Notes: generated by a model not told the origin, from the letters alone. A DNA stretch of 64,000 bases from Arthrobacter globiformis (GCF_030815865.1 NZ_JAUSXI010000001.1:1984001-2048000), one strand, 5' to 3'; counted from the first letter of the stretch, positions 18,477 through 27,096 are shown. Program-made: numbers and translations.

Positions 18477-18516
18477 ACGGCGGCGGGCCGGCCCCGAGGA
18501 GCCGGCCCGCCGCCGT
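18477..18516. terminator. Strong bidirectional hairpin between MFS and DUF1844 genes
   Basis: A perfect 16-bp GC-rich inverted repeat (18477-18492 with 18501-18516) and 8-base loop. On the minus strand it is followed by a TTTT run, so it best ends the DUF1844 gene. It also stops transcripts from the MFS gene. Confidence 0.9.
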
Positions 18517-18529
18517 CGTAATTCAATCT

Positions 18530-18916
18530 TTAGTTCACTGCACCGGTGAACTTCTCACCGGGTCCCTTGCCCGGAGGATCCGGGATGATGGACTCCTCGC
18601 GGAAGGCGAGCTGCAGGGACCGCAGGCCATCGCGCAACGGGCCTGCATGCTGGGAGCCGATCTCCGGGGCGGCTGCCGTCACGAGGCCGGCGAGGGCGGT
18701 GATGAGCTTGCGGGCCTCGTCCAGGTCCTTCAGCTCTGCGGCGTTCTCCTCAGCGGCCAGGCCGAGCTTTACGGCGGAGGCACTCATGAGGTGCACAGCG
18801 GCCGTGGTGATGACCTCGATCGCGGGAACTTCGGAGATGTCGCGGATTTGCTGCGTGACGTCATCCCCGGCGCTGGGCGCCTGGTAGACGTGTGAATTGC
18901 TGTCTGGAGTGCTCAT
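18530..18916 (-). CDS. DUF1844 domain-containing protein
   Basis: A 128-aa protein. The conserved core is a helical region around AAVHLMSASAVKLGL and the LDEARKLITALAGL helix typical of DUF1844, preceded by a polar N-terminus and followed by a Pro/Gly-rich tail. In actinobacteria it sits divergent from infC, as here. Function unknown. An AAGCTT hexamer six bases before the start may be a weak leaderless promoter. Confidence 0.82.
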   Translation of the reverse strand: MSTPDSNSHVYQAPSAGDDVTQQIRDISEVPAIEVITTAAVHLMSASAVKLGLAAEENAAELKDLDEARKLITALAGLVTAAAPEIGSQHAGPLRDGLRSLQLAFREESIIPDPPGKGPGEKFTGAVN

Positions 18917-19257
18917 ACTGGTAAGCTTGTCACAGACCGACTGGATGTCGTTATTTTGCCGTGTATGAGACCCCCTACCGCCGGTGTGCGGTGAGCGGGT
19001 ATCTTTCTGTAGAATTGATATTCAGTTTGCAAGCGGAGTTCTCTCCCACCCGCGTCAGCCGTTTTCCCTGGAAGCTTCAGGGAAGCAAGGTTGCCGGGTA
19101 ACGGTCGGGCGGTTCACCGGGCAGGAGCCTGGAGAATCGCGTGCAGTCCCTCGCGGGAGGTGCACATCCGATCTTCGAGGCCTTCGATTGCTCCGGCAAT
19201 TGGGGGCCTTCTCTATTTTGCCGGTGGGACACCCATCACGAACACAGGAGCTTTAAC
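18917..19257 (+). promoter_or_regulatory. infC upstream region and long 5' leader
   Basis: No gene is seen in these 341 bases. A -10-like TAGAAT lies at 19010-19015, giving a leader of about 235 bases before the infC AUU. The leader holds a perfect 7-bp hairpin (TTCCCTG at 19064 with CAGGGAA at 19078) and a further CCGGCAA/TTGCCGG pair near 19190-19226. A regulatory RNA acting on the infC-rpmI-rplT operon is possible, but no known Rfam class is recognised. Confidence 0.5.
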
Positions 19258-20448
19258 ATTAGCGAGCCAAGAATCAATGAGCGTATCCGCGTCCCTGAGG
19301 TGCGGCTGGTCGGTCCTGCCGGCGAACAGGTAGGAATCGTCCGTATTGAGGATGCCCTGCGTCTGGCTGCCGAGTCCGACCTCGATCTCGTTGAAGTTGC
19401 ACCGCAGGCCAAGCCTCCGGTGTGCAAGCTGATGGACTTCGGCAAGTACAAGTACGAAGCCGCAGTCAAGGCCCGTGAGGCCCGGAAGAACCAGACCAAC
19501 ACCGTTCTGAAGGAAATCCGGTTCCGCCTGAAGATTGACACCCATGACTACGAGACCAAGCGCGGCCACGCCCTCCGCTTCCTCGGAGCCGGGGACAAGG
19601 TCAAAGCCATGATCCAGTTCCGTGGCCGTGAGCAGCAGCGTCCCGAAATGGGCCTGCGCCTGCTTCAGCGTTTCGCGGAAGATGTCGGTGAGGTCGGTGT
19701 GGTGGAGTCCAGCCCCCGCATTGACGGCCGCAACATGGTCATGGTCATCGGTCCGCTGAAGAACAAGGCGGAGGCCAAGGCCGAAGCGCGCCGTGCAACC
19801 CAGCGCGCTGAAGCCAAGGCCGAGAACGAAGCCAAGGCCGCAGGCCGCGTGGACACCTCCGGTGACGATCAGGCACCCCTGACACAGTCGCTTGCCGACC
19901 TTCTGCCGGAAGGCTTCCAGGTTTCCACGGAGGCCGCTGCGCAGGACGCCCCGGCAGCCGCTCCGGAAACCGCCGTCGAAGCGCCCTCGGTTCCGGTCGA
20001 AGCAGCTCCGGCTGCCGAGGCCCCCGCCGCGGAAGCACCCAAGGCTGCCGAAGCACCCAAGGCTGCCGAAGCACCCAAGGCTGCCGAAGCACCCAAGGCT
20101 GCCGAAGCACCCAAGGTTGCGGAAGCACCGAAGGCTGCGGAAGCACCGAAGGCTGCGGAGGCACCTGAGGTTGCCAAGGAGGCCGAGCCGAAGCGCCAGG
20201 CACCCAGGGCCGCAGCACCCAAGGCAGCCCCCGCTGCTCCCAGGGCGGCAGCCCCCGCAGCACCGAAGGCGGCAGCGCCTGCTGAGCCGAAGGCTCCCGT
20301 AGCTGAGTCGCCTGCTCCGGCAGCGCCGAAGCCTGCGGCTGCCCCGGCCCCGCCCAAGCCGGTGGCCAGGCCGGCAGCGCCGAAGCCTGTTGCACGACCC
20401 GCAGCGCCCCGGCCCACGCCCAAGCCGGCGGGCAAGAAGACCACCTAG
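19258..20448 (+). CDS. infC: Translation initiation factor IF-3 with long Ala/Pro-rich tail
   Basis: Start is the non-standard ATT at 19258, in place because AGGAG (19246-19250) sits 7 bases ahead and the residues after it, [16 protein letters not shown], are the normal IF3 N-terminus. AUU initiation of infC is known to support autoregulation by IF3. Residues 1-195 are a complete IF3 ([11 protein letters not shown], the C-terminal domain with [14 protein letters not shown] and IDGRNMVMV). Residues 196-396 are a low-complexity Ala/Pro/Lys tail containing eight copies of a hexapeptide near EAPKAA. Typical IF3 is about 180 aa. Function of the tail unknown. Confidence 0.95.
   Translation: MSEPRINERIRVPEVRLVGPAGEQVGIVRIEDALRLAAESDLDLVEVAPQAKPPVCKLMDFGKYKYEAAVKAREARKNQTNTVLKEIRFRLKIDTHDYETKRGHALRFLGAGDKVKAMIQFRGREQQRPEMGLRLLQRFAEDVGEVGVVESSPRIDGRNMVMVIGPLKNKAEAKAEARRATQRAEAKAENEAKAAGRVDTSGDDQAPLTQSLADLLPEGFQVSTEAAAQDAPAAAPETAVEAPSVPVEAAPAAEAPAAEAPKAAEAPKAAEAPKAAEAPKAAEAPKVAEAPKAAEAPKAAEAPEVAKEAEPKRQAPRAAAPKAAPAAPRAAAPAAPKAAAPAEPKAPVAESPAPAAPKPAAAPAPPKPVARPAAPKPVARPAAPRPTPKPAGKKTT
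20032..20175 (+). repeat. 18-bp tandem repeat within infC
   Basis: Eight in-frame 18-bp units (first four identical: GAAGCACCCAAGGCTGCC) encode EAPKAA four times, then [18 protein letters not shown] and a degenerate EAPEVA. Being codon-sized, it can change copy number without frameshift. Confidence 0.95.
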
Positions 20449-20566
20449 TTCGAAACTGCGGAAGGCATCGCCTTCAGGCAGTCAGCAACCAGCATGCCGC
20501 CCGCAGGGGCGGCTGCACGATAGAACTGCGGACATTGTCCGCAGATACGTAAGGAGATCGGTTCCC
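20449..20566 (+). promoter_or_regulatory. rpmI leader with two hairpins
   Basis: Between infC and rpmI lie a 6-bp hairpin (20461-20475) and a perfect 8-bp hairpin (CTGCGGAC/GTCCGCAG, 20526-20544) that ends just before the AAGGAG at 20551. Such a structure could modulate rpmI translation, for example via L20. This is unproven. Confidence 0.4.
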
Positions 20567-20761
20567 ATGCCGAAGATGAAGACCCACAGCGGTGCTAAGA
20601 AGCGCTTCAAGCTGACCGGCAGCGGCAAGCTGCGCCGCCAGCAGGCCAACCGCCGCCACTACCTCGAGCACAAGTCCTCCAGGCTGACCCGCCGCCTCGC
20701 GGGCGACAAGATCGTCTTCAAGGGCGACGCCAAGGTCATCCGGAAGATGCTCGGCATCTAA
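20567..20761 (+). CDS. rpmI: 50S ribosomal protein bL35
   Basis: A 64-aa bL35 with the family start [20 protein letters not shown] and the R-rich RHYLEHKSS stretch. ATG 20567 is preceded by AAGGAG. It sits in the usual infC-rpmI-rplT order. The preceding hairpin may regulate it. Confidence 0.98.
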   Translation: MPKMKTHSGAKKRFKLTGSGKLRRQQANRRHYLEHKSSRLTRRLAGDKIVFKGDAKVIRKMLGI

Positions 20762-20877
20762 TTTCCAAGCATTCTGACTGACTGCCACCTGGCAGCAGTC
20801 AACTACAAATAAGCCTTCTCAGGCCAGCCGATACCGGCAGTTGTCGCTTGGGATCAGATTTTTGAAGGAGTACGCAC

Positions 20878-21333
20878 GTGGCACGTGTGAAGCGGGCGGT
20901 AAACGCCCACAAGAAGCGCCGGGTTATCCTCGAACGCGCCAAAGGTTACCGTGGACAGCGCTCACGCCTGTACCGCAAGGCCAAAGAGCAGCTGCTGCAC
21001 TCGTTTGTGTACAGCTACGGCGACCGCAAGAAGAAGAAGGGCGACTTCCGCCGCCTGTGGATCCAGCGCATCAACGCTGCATCCCGCGCCAACGGCCTGA
21101 CCTACAACCGCCTGATCCAGGGCCTGAAGGCCGCTGAGGTCGAGGTTGACCGCCGCATGCTGGCCGAGCTCGCCGTTTCCGACGCCAACGCGTTCGCTGC
21201 GCTGGTCCAGGTTGCGAAGGACGCCCTGCCTGCAGATACCTCCGCTCCGGCCGCCAAGGCTGAGGCTGCACCGAAGGCCAAGGCTACCCGCGCACGCGCT
21301 GCGAAGAAGCCGGTTGCTGCAGCTGCTGAGTAA
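20878..21333 (+). CDS. rplT: 50S ribosomal protein bL20 with C-terminal extension
   Basis: A 151-aa bL20, GTG start, preceded by AAGGAG at 20865. The first 118 residues are canonical ([43 protein letters not shown]). The last 30 are an Ala/Lys-rich tail ([14 protein letters not shown]...). The 118-aa form is normal. bL20 is needed early in 50S assembly and represses its own operon in other bacteria. Confidence 0.97.
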   Translation: MARVKRAVNAHKKRRVILERAKGYRGQRSRLYRKAKEQLLHSFVYSYGDRKKKKGDFRRLWIQRINAASRANGLTYNRLIQGLKAAEVEVDRRMLAELAVSDANAFAALVQVAKDALPADTSAPAAKAEAAPKAKATRARAAKKPVAAAAE

Positions 21334-21386
21334 GCAGGCAACTCCCCGTTCAAGGACCGGTGGCAACAGCCACTAAGGTTTCTTAT

Positions 21387-22283
21387 ATGAACGAAACCGG
21401 GCGCCCGCAAGACTTTCCACTCTCCAATCCCCGAGCAGATCGGGTCAGGGACGTGGCAAAGCTTGCAGGGCGCCCGGCCCGTTTAAAGCGCCGGCAGTTC
21501 CTTGCCGAAGGCCCGCAGGCAGTACGTGAGGCCCTGGTGCTTCATGGCAAGCGGATCGCTGCGGGCCAGCCGGGCATAGTCCGCGAGGTGTATGCCAGCG
21601 AGGCCTGCCTGGACCGGTACCCCGAGTTTGAGGAACTGGCCGCGGGAACCAGTGCCCGGCTCGCCACGGACGACGTCCTGGCCGCCATGGCGGACACCGT
21701 TACCCCGCAGGGGATCGTTGCGGTGTGTGATTTCGTGGATGTCGCCCTGGCGGGCGTGCTCGACGCCGGGCCGCGGCTGATTGCCGTGCTCTGCCAGGTC
21801 CGCGATCCCGGCAATGCCGGGACGGTGCTTCGGGCCGCGGACGCCGCCGGTGCCGACGCCGTGATCCTGACCGGTTCCAGCGTGGACATCTACAATCCCA
21901 AGGCGGTCCGCTCGACCGCCGGTTCCCTCTTCCACCTCCCGGTGGTCCTCGGCGCCGACGTCAATGAGCTGGTGGCGCTGTGCAAAAGCCGGGGGATCGG
22001 CGTGCTCGCGGCGGACGGCTACGGGCAGCTGAACCTTGACCGCCTGCAGGATGAGAACGCCGCTCGCCGGCTTGGCGCTTCGGCCGCGGGCTCGGACTAC
22101 GCCCTGGAGAGCCCCACGGCCTGGCTTTTCGGCAACGAAGCCCAGGGGCTCTCCGAGGACGAGCTTGCGCTTGCCGACCATCGGGTGGCGGTGCCCGTCT
22201 ACGGCGCCGCCGAGAGCCTAAACCTTGGCACCGCCGCCACGGTCTGCCTCTATGCCAGTGCGAGGTCCCAGCAGCCCGCCTAG
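21387..22283 (+). CDS. RNA methyltransferase, TrmH/SpoU family (23S rRNA-type)
   Basis: A 298-aa SPOUT-class methyltransferase. An N-terminal substrate-binding domain (RRQFLAEGPQAVREAL) precedes the knotted domain: CQVRDPGNAGTVLRAADAAG, FGNEAQGLSEDEL, and the SLNLGTAATVCLYA signature. This family makes 2'-O-methyl ribose in 23S rRNA or tRNA. ATG 21387 is used, since a GTG at 21360 adds nine poorly fitting residues. Its position after rplT is common in actinobacteria. The exact RNA target is not clear. Confidence 0.88.
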   Translation: MNETGRPQDFPLSNPRADRVRDVAKLAGRPARLKRRQFLAEGPQAVREALVLHGKRIAAGQPGIVREVYASEACLDRYPEFEELAAGTSARLATDDVLAAMADTVTPQGIVAVCDFVDVALAGVLDAGPRLIAVLCQVRDPGNAGTVLRAADAAGADAVILTGSSVDIYNPKAVRSTAGSLFHLPVVLGADVNELVALCKSRGIGVLAADGYGQLNLDRLQDENAARRLGASAAGSDYALESPTAWLFGNEAQGLSEDELALADHRVAVPVYGAAESLNLGTAATVCLYASARSQQPA

Positions 22284-22288
22284 CGTGC

Positions 22289-22355
22289 TGGAGTTTTTGT
22301 GCAGATATCGGCCGCAAAAGGCACTTTCAGTCGAGATATCTGTACAAAAACTCCA
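22289..22355. repeat. Long intergenic inverted repeat
   Basis: Arms of 21 bp (22289-22309 and 22335-22355) pair with a single G-U position and a 25-base loop. The T-rich 5' arm and A-rich 3' arm contrast with the GC-rich surroundings. It immediately follows the methyltransferase stop. It is a candidate mobile or REP-like intergenic element. Confidence 0.8.
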
Positions 22356-22385
22356 CCTCTGGACAGCGTCGGCAGTCATACACGA

Positions 22386-22424
22386 AGGAGCGGAGGCCCG
22401 CCGTGGTGGTGGGCCCCCGCTCCT
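22386..22424 (+). terminator. Hairpin terminator
   Basis: An imperfect stem of about 16 bp (22386-22402 with 22408-22424) with a 5-base loop, followed by T-rich sequence (TCTGTTTTGTCTGTT). It should end transcription from rplT and the methyltransferase, and may also act for the convergent glsB-like gene. Confidence 0.75.
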
Positions 22425-22485
22425 GTCTGTTTTGTCTGTTATGTGCCTGGGCCTGTTGCGGCCCAGTGCCTGTGATCGGGGCTTG

Positions 22486-22761
22486 TTATGGTGCTCGGGT
22501 GCTATGGCTGCGGCCGGTGATTGCGCCGTAGATACCTGCGACTACGAGGCCGCCGATGATGGCGAGGATCCAGGTGCCAAGGTCGAAGAACGCCAGGTCA
22601 CCCTTGCCGAAGAGAAGGCTGCCGATCCAGCCGCCAACGATGGCGCCAACGACGCCCAGAACCAAGCTGGTGACCCAGCCGCCGCCGACCCTGCCGGGCA
22701 TGACGGCTTTAACAATTGCGCCTACGATCAGGCCGAGAATAATCCAAGCAAGAAATCCCAT
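22486..22761 (-). CDS. GlsB/YeaQ/YmgE family stress response membrane protein
   Basis: A 91-aa protein with three membrane helices (FLAWIILGLIVGAIVKAV, WVTSLVLGVVGAIVGGWIG, WILAIIGGLVVAGIYGAI) and the family's glycine pattern GRVGGGW. The family responds to acid and cell-envelope stress, but its mechanism is unknown. The start at 22761 has AAGGAG six bases upstream. An earlier ATG overlaps that Shine-Dalgarno and is not used. Convergent with the rRNA methyltransferase. Confidence 0.85.
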   Translation of the reverse strand: MGFLAWIILGLIVGAIVKAVMPGRVGGGWVTSLVLGVVGAIVGGWIGSLLFGKGDLAFFDLGTWILAIIGGLVVAGIYGAITGRSHSTRAP

Positions 22762-22992
22762 TGTCTGCTCCTTCATATTCGTCGGGAGCGATTCTTATCA
22801 GTCCCGATATGGTTTCAAGCTAACACAGCGCGTGATTATTTGTCAGCAGGCTTAGTTTTGGCTCTTTTCGTGGCATCCGTTGCCGTGTCCGGTGTCTGTC
22901 CGGGGCCGGACGGGTACGGTATTTACTAGACGGCGGTTCCATGCCGCCCTGTCCCATCCGTTGAAATATCCACGTGAAGAGGTGAGCCTCCC

Positions 22993-23946
22993 TTGGCTGC
23001 AAATGGCGGTACCAAGGCGATTGTGGCGGCGCTGGCCGCCAACCTGACCATCGCTGTCCTGAAGTTCGTCGCGTTCCTGCTGACGCGGTCCTCGTCGATG
23101 CTGGCTGAGGCCATCCACTCAGTCGCGGACTCCGGCAACCAGATCTTGCTGCTGGTCGGCGGGAAACGCGCACAACGGGCAGCCAGCCCGGAACACCCCT
23201 TTGGCTACGGACGCGAGCGTTACATTTATGCGTTCATCGTTTCCATCGTGCTCTTCAGCGTCGGCGGCCTGTTCGCCCTGTATGAGGGATGGGAAAAAAT
23301 CCAGCACCCGCACGCAATTGAAGGTGACTTCTGGTGGGTACCCCTGGCCGTGCTGGTGGGAGCCATCATCGCCGAGTCGTTCTCGTTCCGGACGGCCATC
23401 ATCGAGGCCAACCACATCCGCGGCAGCCAGGGCTGGGTCAGCTTTGTGCGGACCGCCAAGCAGCCCGAACTTCCGGTGATCCTGCTCGAGGACTTCGGTG
23501 CGCTGCTGGGCCTGGTCTTCGCCCTGTTCGGCGTGGGGCTGACCCTGCTGACCGGCGACGGCATCTGGGACGGAATCGGGACCGCGATGATCGGTCTGCT
23601 GCTGGTGGCGATTGCCGTGATCCTGGCGATGGAAACCAAATCCCTGCTGTTGGGGGAGTCGGCAACCAAGGACGACGTCGGCCGTATCCGGGGCGCCATC
23701 GAGGCGGACGGAACCGCAATCATCCACCTTAAGACCCTGCACCTGGGCCCGGAGGAACTGCTCGTGGCCGCCAAGATCAGTGTGGAGGCGGGTGATTCGG
23801 GGCTGGATATTGCCAAGGCCATTGACGACGCCGAAGCTCGGATCCGCTCGGCAGTTCCCATCGCGCGGGTCATCTACCTGGAGCCCGACATCCGCCGCGC
23901 CCAGGTAGCCAGCGGGCCAGCCCTTGCAGGCGACTCGGGCGCCTAG
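22993..23946 (+). CDS. Cation diffusion facilitator family transporter
   Basis: A 317-aa CDF transporter exporting divalent metal ions by proton antiport. It has the characteristic helix 2 SSSMLAEAIHSVADSGNQ with the metal-binding Asp, a helix 5 with VILLEDFGALLGL, and a C-terminal cytoplasmic ferredoxin-like domain (DDVGRIRGAIEADGTAIIHL). TTG 22993 follows GAGGTGAG and gives a normal N-terminus (AANGGTKAIVAAL). The metal cannot be told from sequence; Zn, Mn or Fe are typical. Confidence 0.88.
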   Translation: MAANGGTKAIVAALAANLTIAVLKFVAFLLTRSSSMLAEAIHSVADSGNQILLLVGGKRAQRAASPEHPFGYGRERYIYAFIVSIVLFSVGGLFALYEGWEKIQHPHAIEGDFWWVPLAVLVGAIIAESFSFRTAIIEANHIRGSQGWVSFVRTAKQPELPVILLEDFGALLGLVFALFGVGLTLLTGDGIWDGIGTAMIGLLLVAIAVILAMETKSLLLGESATKDDVGRIRGAIEADGTAIIHLKTLHLGPEELLVAAKISVEAGDSGLDIAKAIDDAEARIRSAVPIARVIYLEPDIRRAQVASGPALAGDSGA

Positions 23947-24007
23947 CTGCTTACCGCTTGGGCCGCCGGCCCTGTGCATTTTTCCGCCGCTGGTTCCGTG
24001 ACTGCTG

Positions 24008-25213
24008 TTACGGGGCCAGCGGCTTTTTGCGTTCCAGCAGGCCGCTCAGGAGCGCAACCATCAGGCCGAGAATGGCCAAAACAGCACCCACCAGGGCAGG
24101 CGCAACGTACCCCCAGCCCCAGGCGATCACCACGCCGCCCAGGAAGGCGCCCAGAGCGTTGGCGACGTTCAGTGCGGCGTGGTTGAGCGAGGACGCCAGG
24201 GACGGCGCGTCGGGAGACGCGTCCAGCAGCCGCGTCTGCAGGGCCGGGACGAGCATGGACCCGGCGCCGCCTACCACGAACACCATGACGAAGGCCGACC
24301 ACGGCCAGTGCACGGCCACGGCGTACACCACCAGTGCGACGGCGATTCCCGGCAGAACGCGGTAGATGGTGCCCATGACGGACTTGTCCGCGATTCGGCC
24401 GCCGACGATGTTGCCGGCCACCATGCCCAGACCGTACAAGGCCACCACGAGCGGCAGCAGGGCGGCGGGAATTCCGGCCACGGAGGTCATGGTGTGGGAG
24501 ATGTAGGTGTAAGTGGCGAAGAACCCGCCGAAACCCACGATGCCGATGAGGATCGCCAGCCAGACCTGCCCCCGCCTGAGCGCGCCCAGCTCCCGGCGGA
24601 TGCTGGCGTCTGCATGCGCCTTTTGGAACGGAACGAATTTCCAGATGAGCGCCAGGGTCACGAGTCCCAGCACTCCCACCAGGACAAAGAGCAGCCGCCA
24701 GCCGAAGGTCTGGCCGAGCCACGTGGCGAAGGGAACGCCGACCACGTTGGCAACGGTGAGGCCCGCCATGACCATGGAGATGGCCCAGCCACGCTTCGTG
24801 GGCGCCACCAGGGAAGCGGCGATCACAGCGGCCACACCAAAGAATGCGCCGTGCGGAAGTCCGGCGGCGAACCGGGAGACCAGCATGCTCGCGTAATCGG
24901 GAGCAATGAACGAGGACAGGTTGGCAACGCTGAAAAACAGCATGAGGCCCAGTGCGAGGAACTTCCGCGGCAGTTTCGCCCCGATGGCGGCAAGCACGGG
25001 AGCTCCGACGACGACCCCCAGGGCGTAGGCCGAGATGAGGTGGCCGGCCTCGGGAGTACTGATCCGGAGTCCGATTTCGATTTCCTTGAGCAGTCCCATC
25101 ATGGCGAACTCGGTGACGCCGATGCCGAAGCCGCCCATGGCCAGGGCCAGGATGGCGGGTCCGATGTGCGTGGCGGCCTTTGGCGTGCGGGGAGCCTGGA
25201 CAGTGGAAGTCAT
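24008..25213 (-). CDS. MFS efflux transporter, AraJ/Cmr type (DHA1)
   Basis: A 401-aa MFS protein with 12 membrane helices. MGGFGIGVTEFAMMGLL and SAYALGVVVGAPVLAAIGAKLPRK carry the DHA1 motifs (motif A in loop 2-3, and the antiporter motif GLPHGAFFG-like in helix 5). It is probably a sugar or drug efflux permease related to AraJ. The gene is divergent from the NUDIX gene with a palindrome between them. No local regulator gene is evident. Confidence 0.85.
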   Translation of the reverse strand: MTSTVQAPRTPKAATHIGPAILALAMGGFGIGVTEFAMMGLLKEIEIGLRISTPEAGHLISAYALGVVVGAPVLAAIGAKLPRKFLALGLMLFFSVANLSSFIAPDYASMLVSRFAAGLPHGAFFGVAAVIAASLVAPTKRGWAISMVMAGLTVANVVGVPFATWLGQTFGWRLLFVLVGVLGLVTLALIWKFVPFQKAHADASIRRELGALRRGQVWLAILIGIVGFGGFFATYTYISHTMTSVAGIPAALLPLVVALYGLGMVAGNIVGGRIADKSVMGTIYRVLPGIAVALVVYAVAVHWPWSAFVMVFVVGGAGSMLVPALQTRLLDASPDAPSLASSLNHAALNVANALGAFLGGVVIAWGWGYVAPALVGAVLAILGLMVALLSGLLERKKPLAP

Positions 25214-25287
25214 GTGCCTGCTTTTCGAAGGTGAGTTGTGGAGTAGGCCTCGTTGCCACTGATACGTCTGATTTTAACAAGCTTCGC

Positions 25288-25307
25288 GGCGGAATGGATA
25301 TTCCGCC
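25288..25307. repeat. Inverted repeat between divergent MFS and NUDIX genes
   Basis: GGCGGAAT-GGAT-ATTCCGCC is a perfect 8-bp inverted repeat with a 4-base centre. Position between divergent starts suggests an operator, but no regulator is known for it. Confidence 0.45.
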
Positions 25308-25360
25308 CGCGGAGGGCTGGCGTGCATCCGCAGAGACCTGTGCCCTCATAGACTGGGGCG

Positions 25361-25819
25361 GTGACTGAACTGATTAACGTCGTCGGCGGGGCCGTGGTGG
25401 ACTCGCTGTCCGCCCCCGCCCGGCTCCTCGTGGCGCGCCGGACGGCGCCTCCGCAGTTTGCCGGCATGTGGGAATTCCCCGGCGGCAAGGTGGAGCCGGG
25501 GGAGGCCCCCGAAAGCGCGCTGCACCGGGAACTCCGCGAGGAACTTGGCATCGGCGTCGTCCTTGGGGCCGAGTTGGAATCACCGGAGCCGGCTGGCTGG
25601 CCCCTGAATGACCGGGCCGCGATGCGGGTGTGGTTCGCCGAAGTGGCCGACGGCGACCCGCGGCCGCTCGAAGATCACGATGAACTCCGCTGGGTCAGCA
25701 TCCGCGAAGGTGACGAAGCTCTCAGTCTGCCCTGGATTCCGGCTGACCTCCCGATTGTCCAGGCGCTGCTCGCCAGCGTCGCTGCAGCGAGCCGCGCGGA
25801 CTCCCTCCCCGGAAATTAA
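25361..25819 (+). CDS. NUDIX hydrolase, MutT-like
   Basis: A 152-aa (deoxy)nucleoside triphosphate pyrophosphohydrolase. The NUDIX box is GGKVEPGEAPESALHRELREELGI, i.e. G-x5-E-x7-REU-x-EE-x-GU. An 8-oxo-dGTPase role is plausible from the MWEFPGGK context and the mutT-like length, but substrate is not proven. GTG 25361 lies six bases after TAGACT (25349-25354), a leaderless promoter. A strong terminator follows. Confidence 0.88.
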   Translation: MTELINVVGGAVVDSLSAPARLLVARRTAPPQFAGMWEFPGGKVEPGEAPESALHRELREELGIGVVLGAELESPEPAGWPLNDRAAMRVWFAEVADGDPRPLEDHDELRWVSIREGDEALSLPWIPADLPIVQALLASVAAASRADSLPGN

Positions 25820-25832
25820 CACCACCGGACCC

Positions 25833-25867
25833 GCGGAGGGCAGGACGGTCACCGTCCTGCCCTCCGC
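25833..25867 (+). terminator. Strong Rho-independent terminator after the NUDIX gene
   Basis: A perfect 15-bp stem (25833-25847 with 25853-25867), 5-base loop and an ATTTTT tract. It is near the 3' end of the convergent radical-SAM gene. Confidence 0.95.
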
Positions 25868-25947
25868 ATTTTTGGTGGCGTTTCTTGGTGGCCAAGCAGA
25901 GGCTTCCGGGAGTGGCCTGGATTTCCAGTGGCATCATGGCCTAGGAC

Positions 25948-27081
25948 TCAGAACAGCGTGGGCTGGAACGTCCGGGCTTCGCTGAGGTGGCCCTGCTGCC
26001 CGGACCCATGCTGCGCAGTCGGGTGGTGCGGCAGGCTTCCCTCAGGGTAGGTGGCTTCCTCACCGCGGGGATCGTCGGCGGGGGAATCCTCGACGTCCCG
26101 GTGGCTGAACCCGTGCGAGCCCGTGAAACCGTGCCGGGCCTTGAAGAAACGGATCCTGCCGGCAAGCCAGGTGCGGTATTCCTTGGAGGCGTATGAGCCT
26201 GTGCCGTACAGCCTGCGGTAGCGGCCAGCCAGTTCCGGATGCCGGGCGGCGATCCATTGCATGAACCACTCCCGGGTGCCGGGCTTCAGATACAGTGCAC
26301 CGGCCGTGACGCCGGTGGCACCGGCGGCCGCCAGTGAGGCGAACAGGGAGTCCAGTGCCTCGTCGCTGTCCGAGAGCCACGGGAGGATGGGCATGGCCAT
26401 CACTCCGCAGGGCAGCCCGGCTTCCCGGAGCCGGGATACGAGTCTGAGCCGGGCCCGGGGTCCTGGTGTGCCGGGTTCGATGGCTTCGGAGAGCTGCTCG
26501 TCCGTCATGGCGAGGGAGATCCCGATGCCCACGGGAACCTGTGCCGCGGCATGCTTCAGGAGCGGAATGTCACGCGCCAGCAAAGTCCCCTTAGTCAGGA
26601 TGGACAGCGGAGTCCCGGAATCGGCGAGCGCGCCTATGATGCCGGGCATCAGCCGGTACCGGCCCTCCGCCCGCTGGTAGGGGTCGGTGTTGGTGCCCAG
26701 TGCCACGTGCTGCCGGTTCCAGTTCGGCTTGGCCAGCTCCTTTTGCAGCACTTCGGCCGCGTTGATCTTGACCACCACCTGGCTGTCGAAATCAAGCCCG
26801 GCGTCGAAGTCCAAGTAGGTGTGGCTCTTGCGGGCGAAGCAGTAGACGCACGCGTGGCTGCAGCCCCGGTAAGGGTTCACGGTCCACTCGAACGGCATCC
26901 GCGAGCCGGCGGGCACCTTGTTGAGCACCGATTTGGCGGTGACCTCATGAAAGGTGACGCCGGCGAACTCGGGCGTGGACACAGACCGCACCAGGCCGGC
27001 CAGGGGCAGCAGCGGTGCAGTCCCGGGCATTTCTTCCTGTGCGGGTTTGAGTGCCTGTGCGTCCCATCTCATGCCCTCCAT
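25948..27081 (-). CDS. Rv2578c family radical SAM protein (SplB-like)
   Basis: A 377-aa radical-SAM protein with cluster cysteines C74, C78 and C81 in RGCSHACVYC, preceded by NPY, and followed by TNTDPYQRAEG and a TIM-barrel pattern. It is the Rv2578c family, related to spore photoproduct lyase. The last 45 residues are a polar, poorly conserved tail. A LexA-like box lies directly over its promoter (27083-27096), and I recall the M. tuberculosis homologue being in the LexA regulon, so a DNA-damage role is likely. The substrate is unknown. Confidence 0.88.
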   Translation of the reverse strand: MEGMRWDAQALKPAQEEMPGTAPLLPLAGLVRSVSTPEFAGVTFHEVTAKSVLNKVPAGSRMPFEWTVNPYRGCSHACVYCFARKSHTYLDFDAGLDFDSQVVVKINAAEVLQKELAKPNWNRQHVALGTNTDPYQRAEGRYRLMPGIIGALADSGTPLSILTKGTLLARDIPLLKHAAAQVPVGIGISLAMTDEQLSEAIEPGTPGPRARLRLVSRLREAGLPCGVMAMPILPWLSDSDEALDSLFASLAAAGATGVTAGALYLKPGTREWFMQWIAARHPELAGRYRRLYGTGSYASKEYRTWLAGRIRFFKARHGFTGSHGFSHRDVEDSPADDPRGEEATYPEGSLPHHPTAQHGSGQQGHLSEARTFQPTLF

Positions 27082-27082
27082 T

Positions 27083-27096
27083 CGAAGGTATGTTCG
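27083..27096 (-). promoter_or_regulatory. LexA box of the radical SAM gene
   Basis: CGAAGGTATGTTCG matches the SOS box with one mismatch (G for C at the fifth base). It ends two bases before the start codon. On the minus strand a TTGACT (27108-27103) lies just ahead, so LexA would block this promoter directly. Confidence 0.75.

Noticed and set aside
18917..19257. Known riboswitch or T-box before infC
   Set aside because: There is no T-box or recognised riboswitch core; only generic hairpins are visible.
20032..20175. CRISPR-like array in infC
   Set aside because: Units are contiguous, 18 bp, in frame and without spacers; it is a coding tandem repeat.
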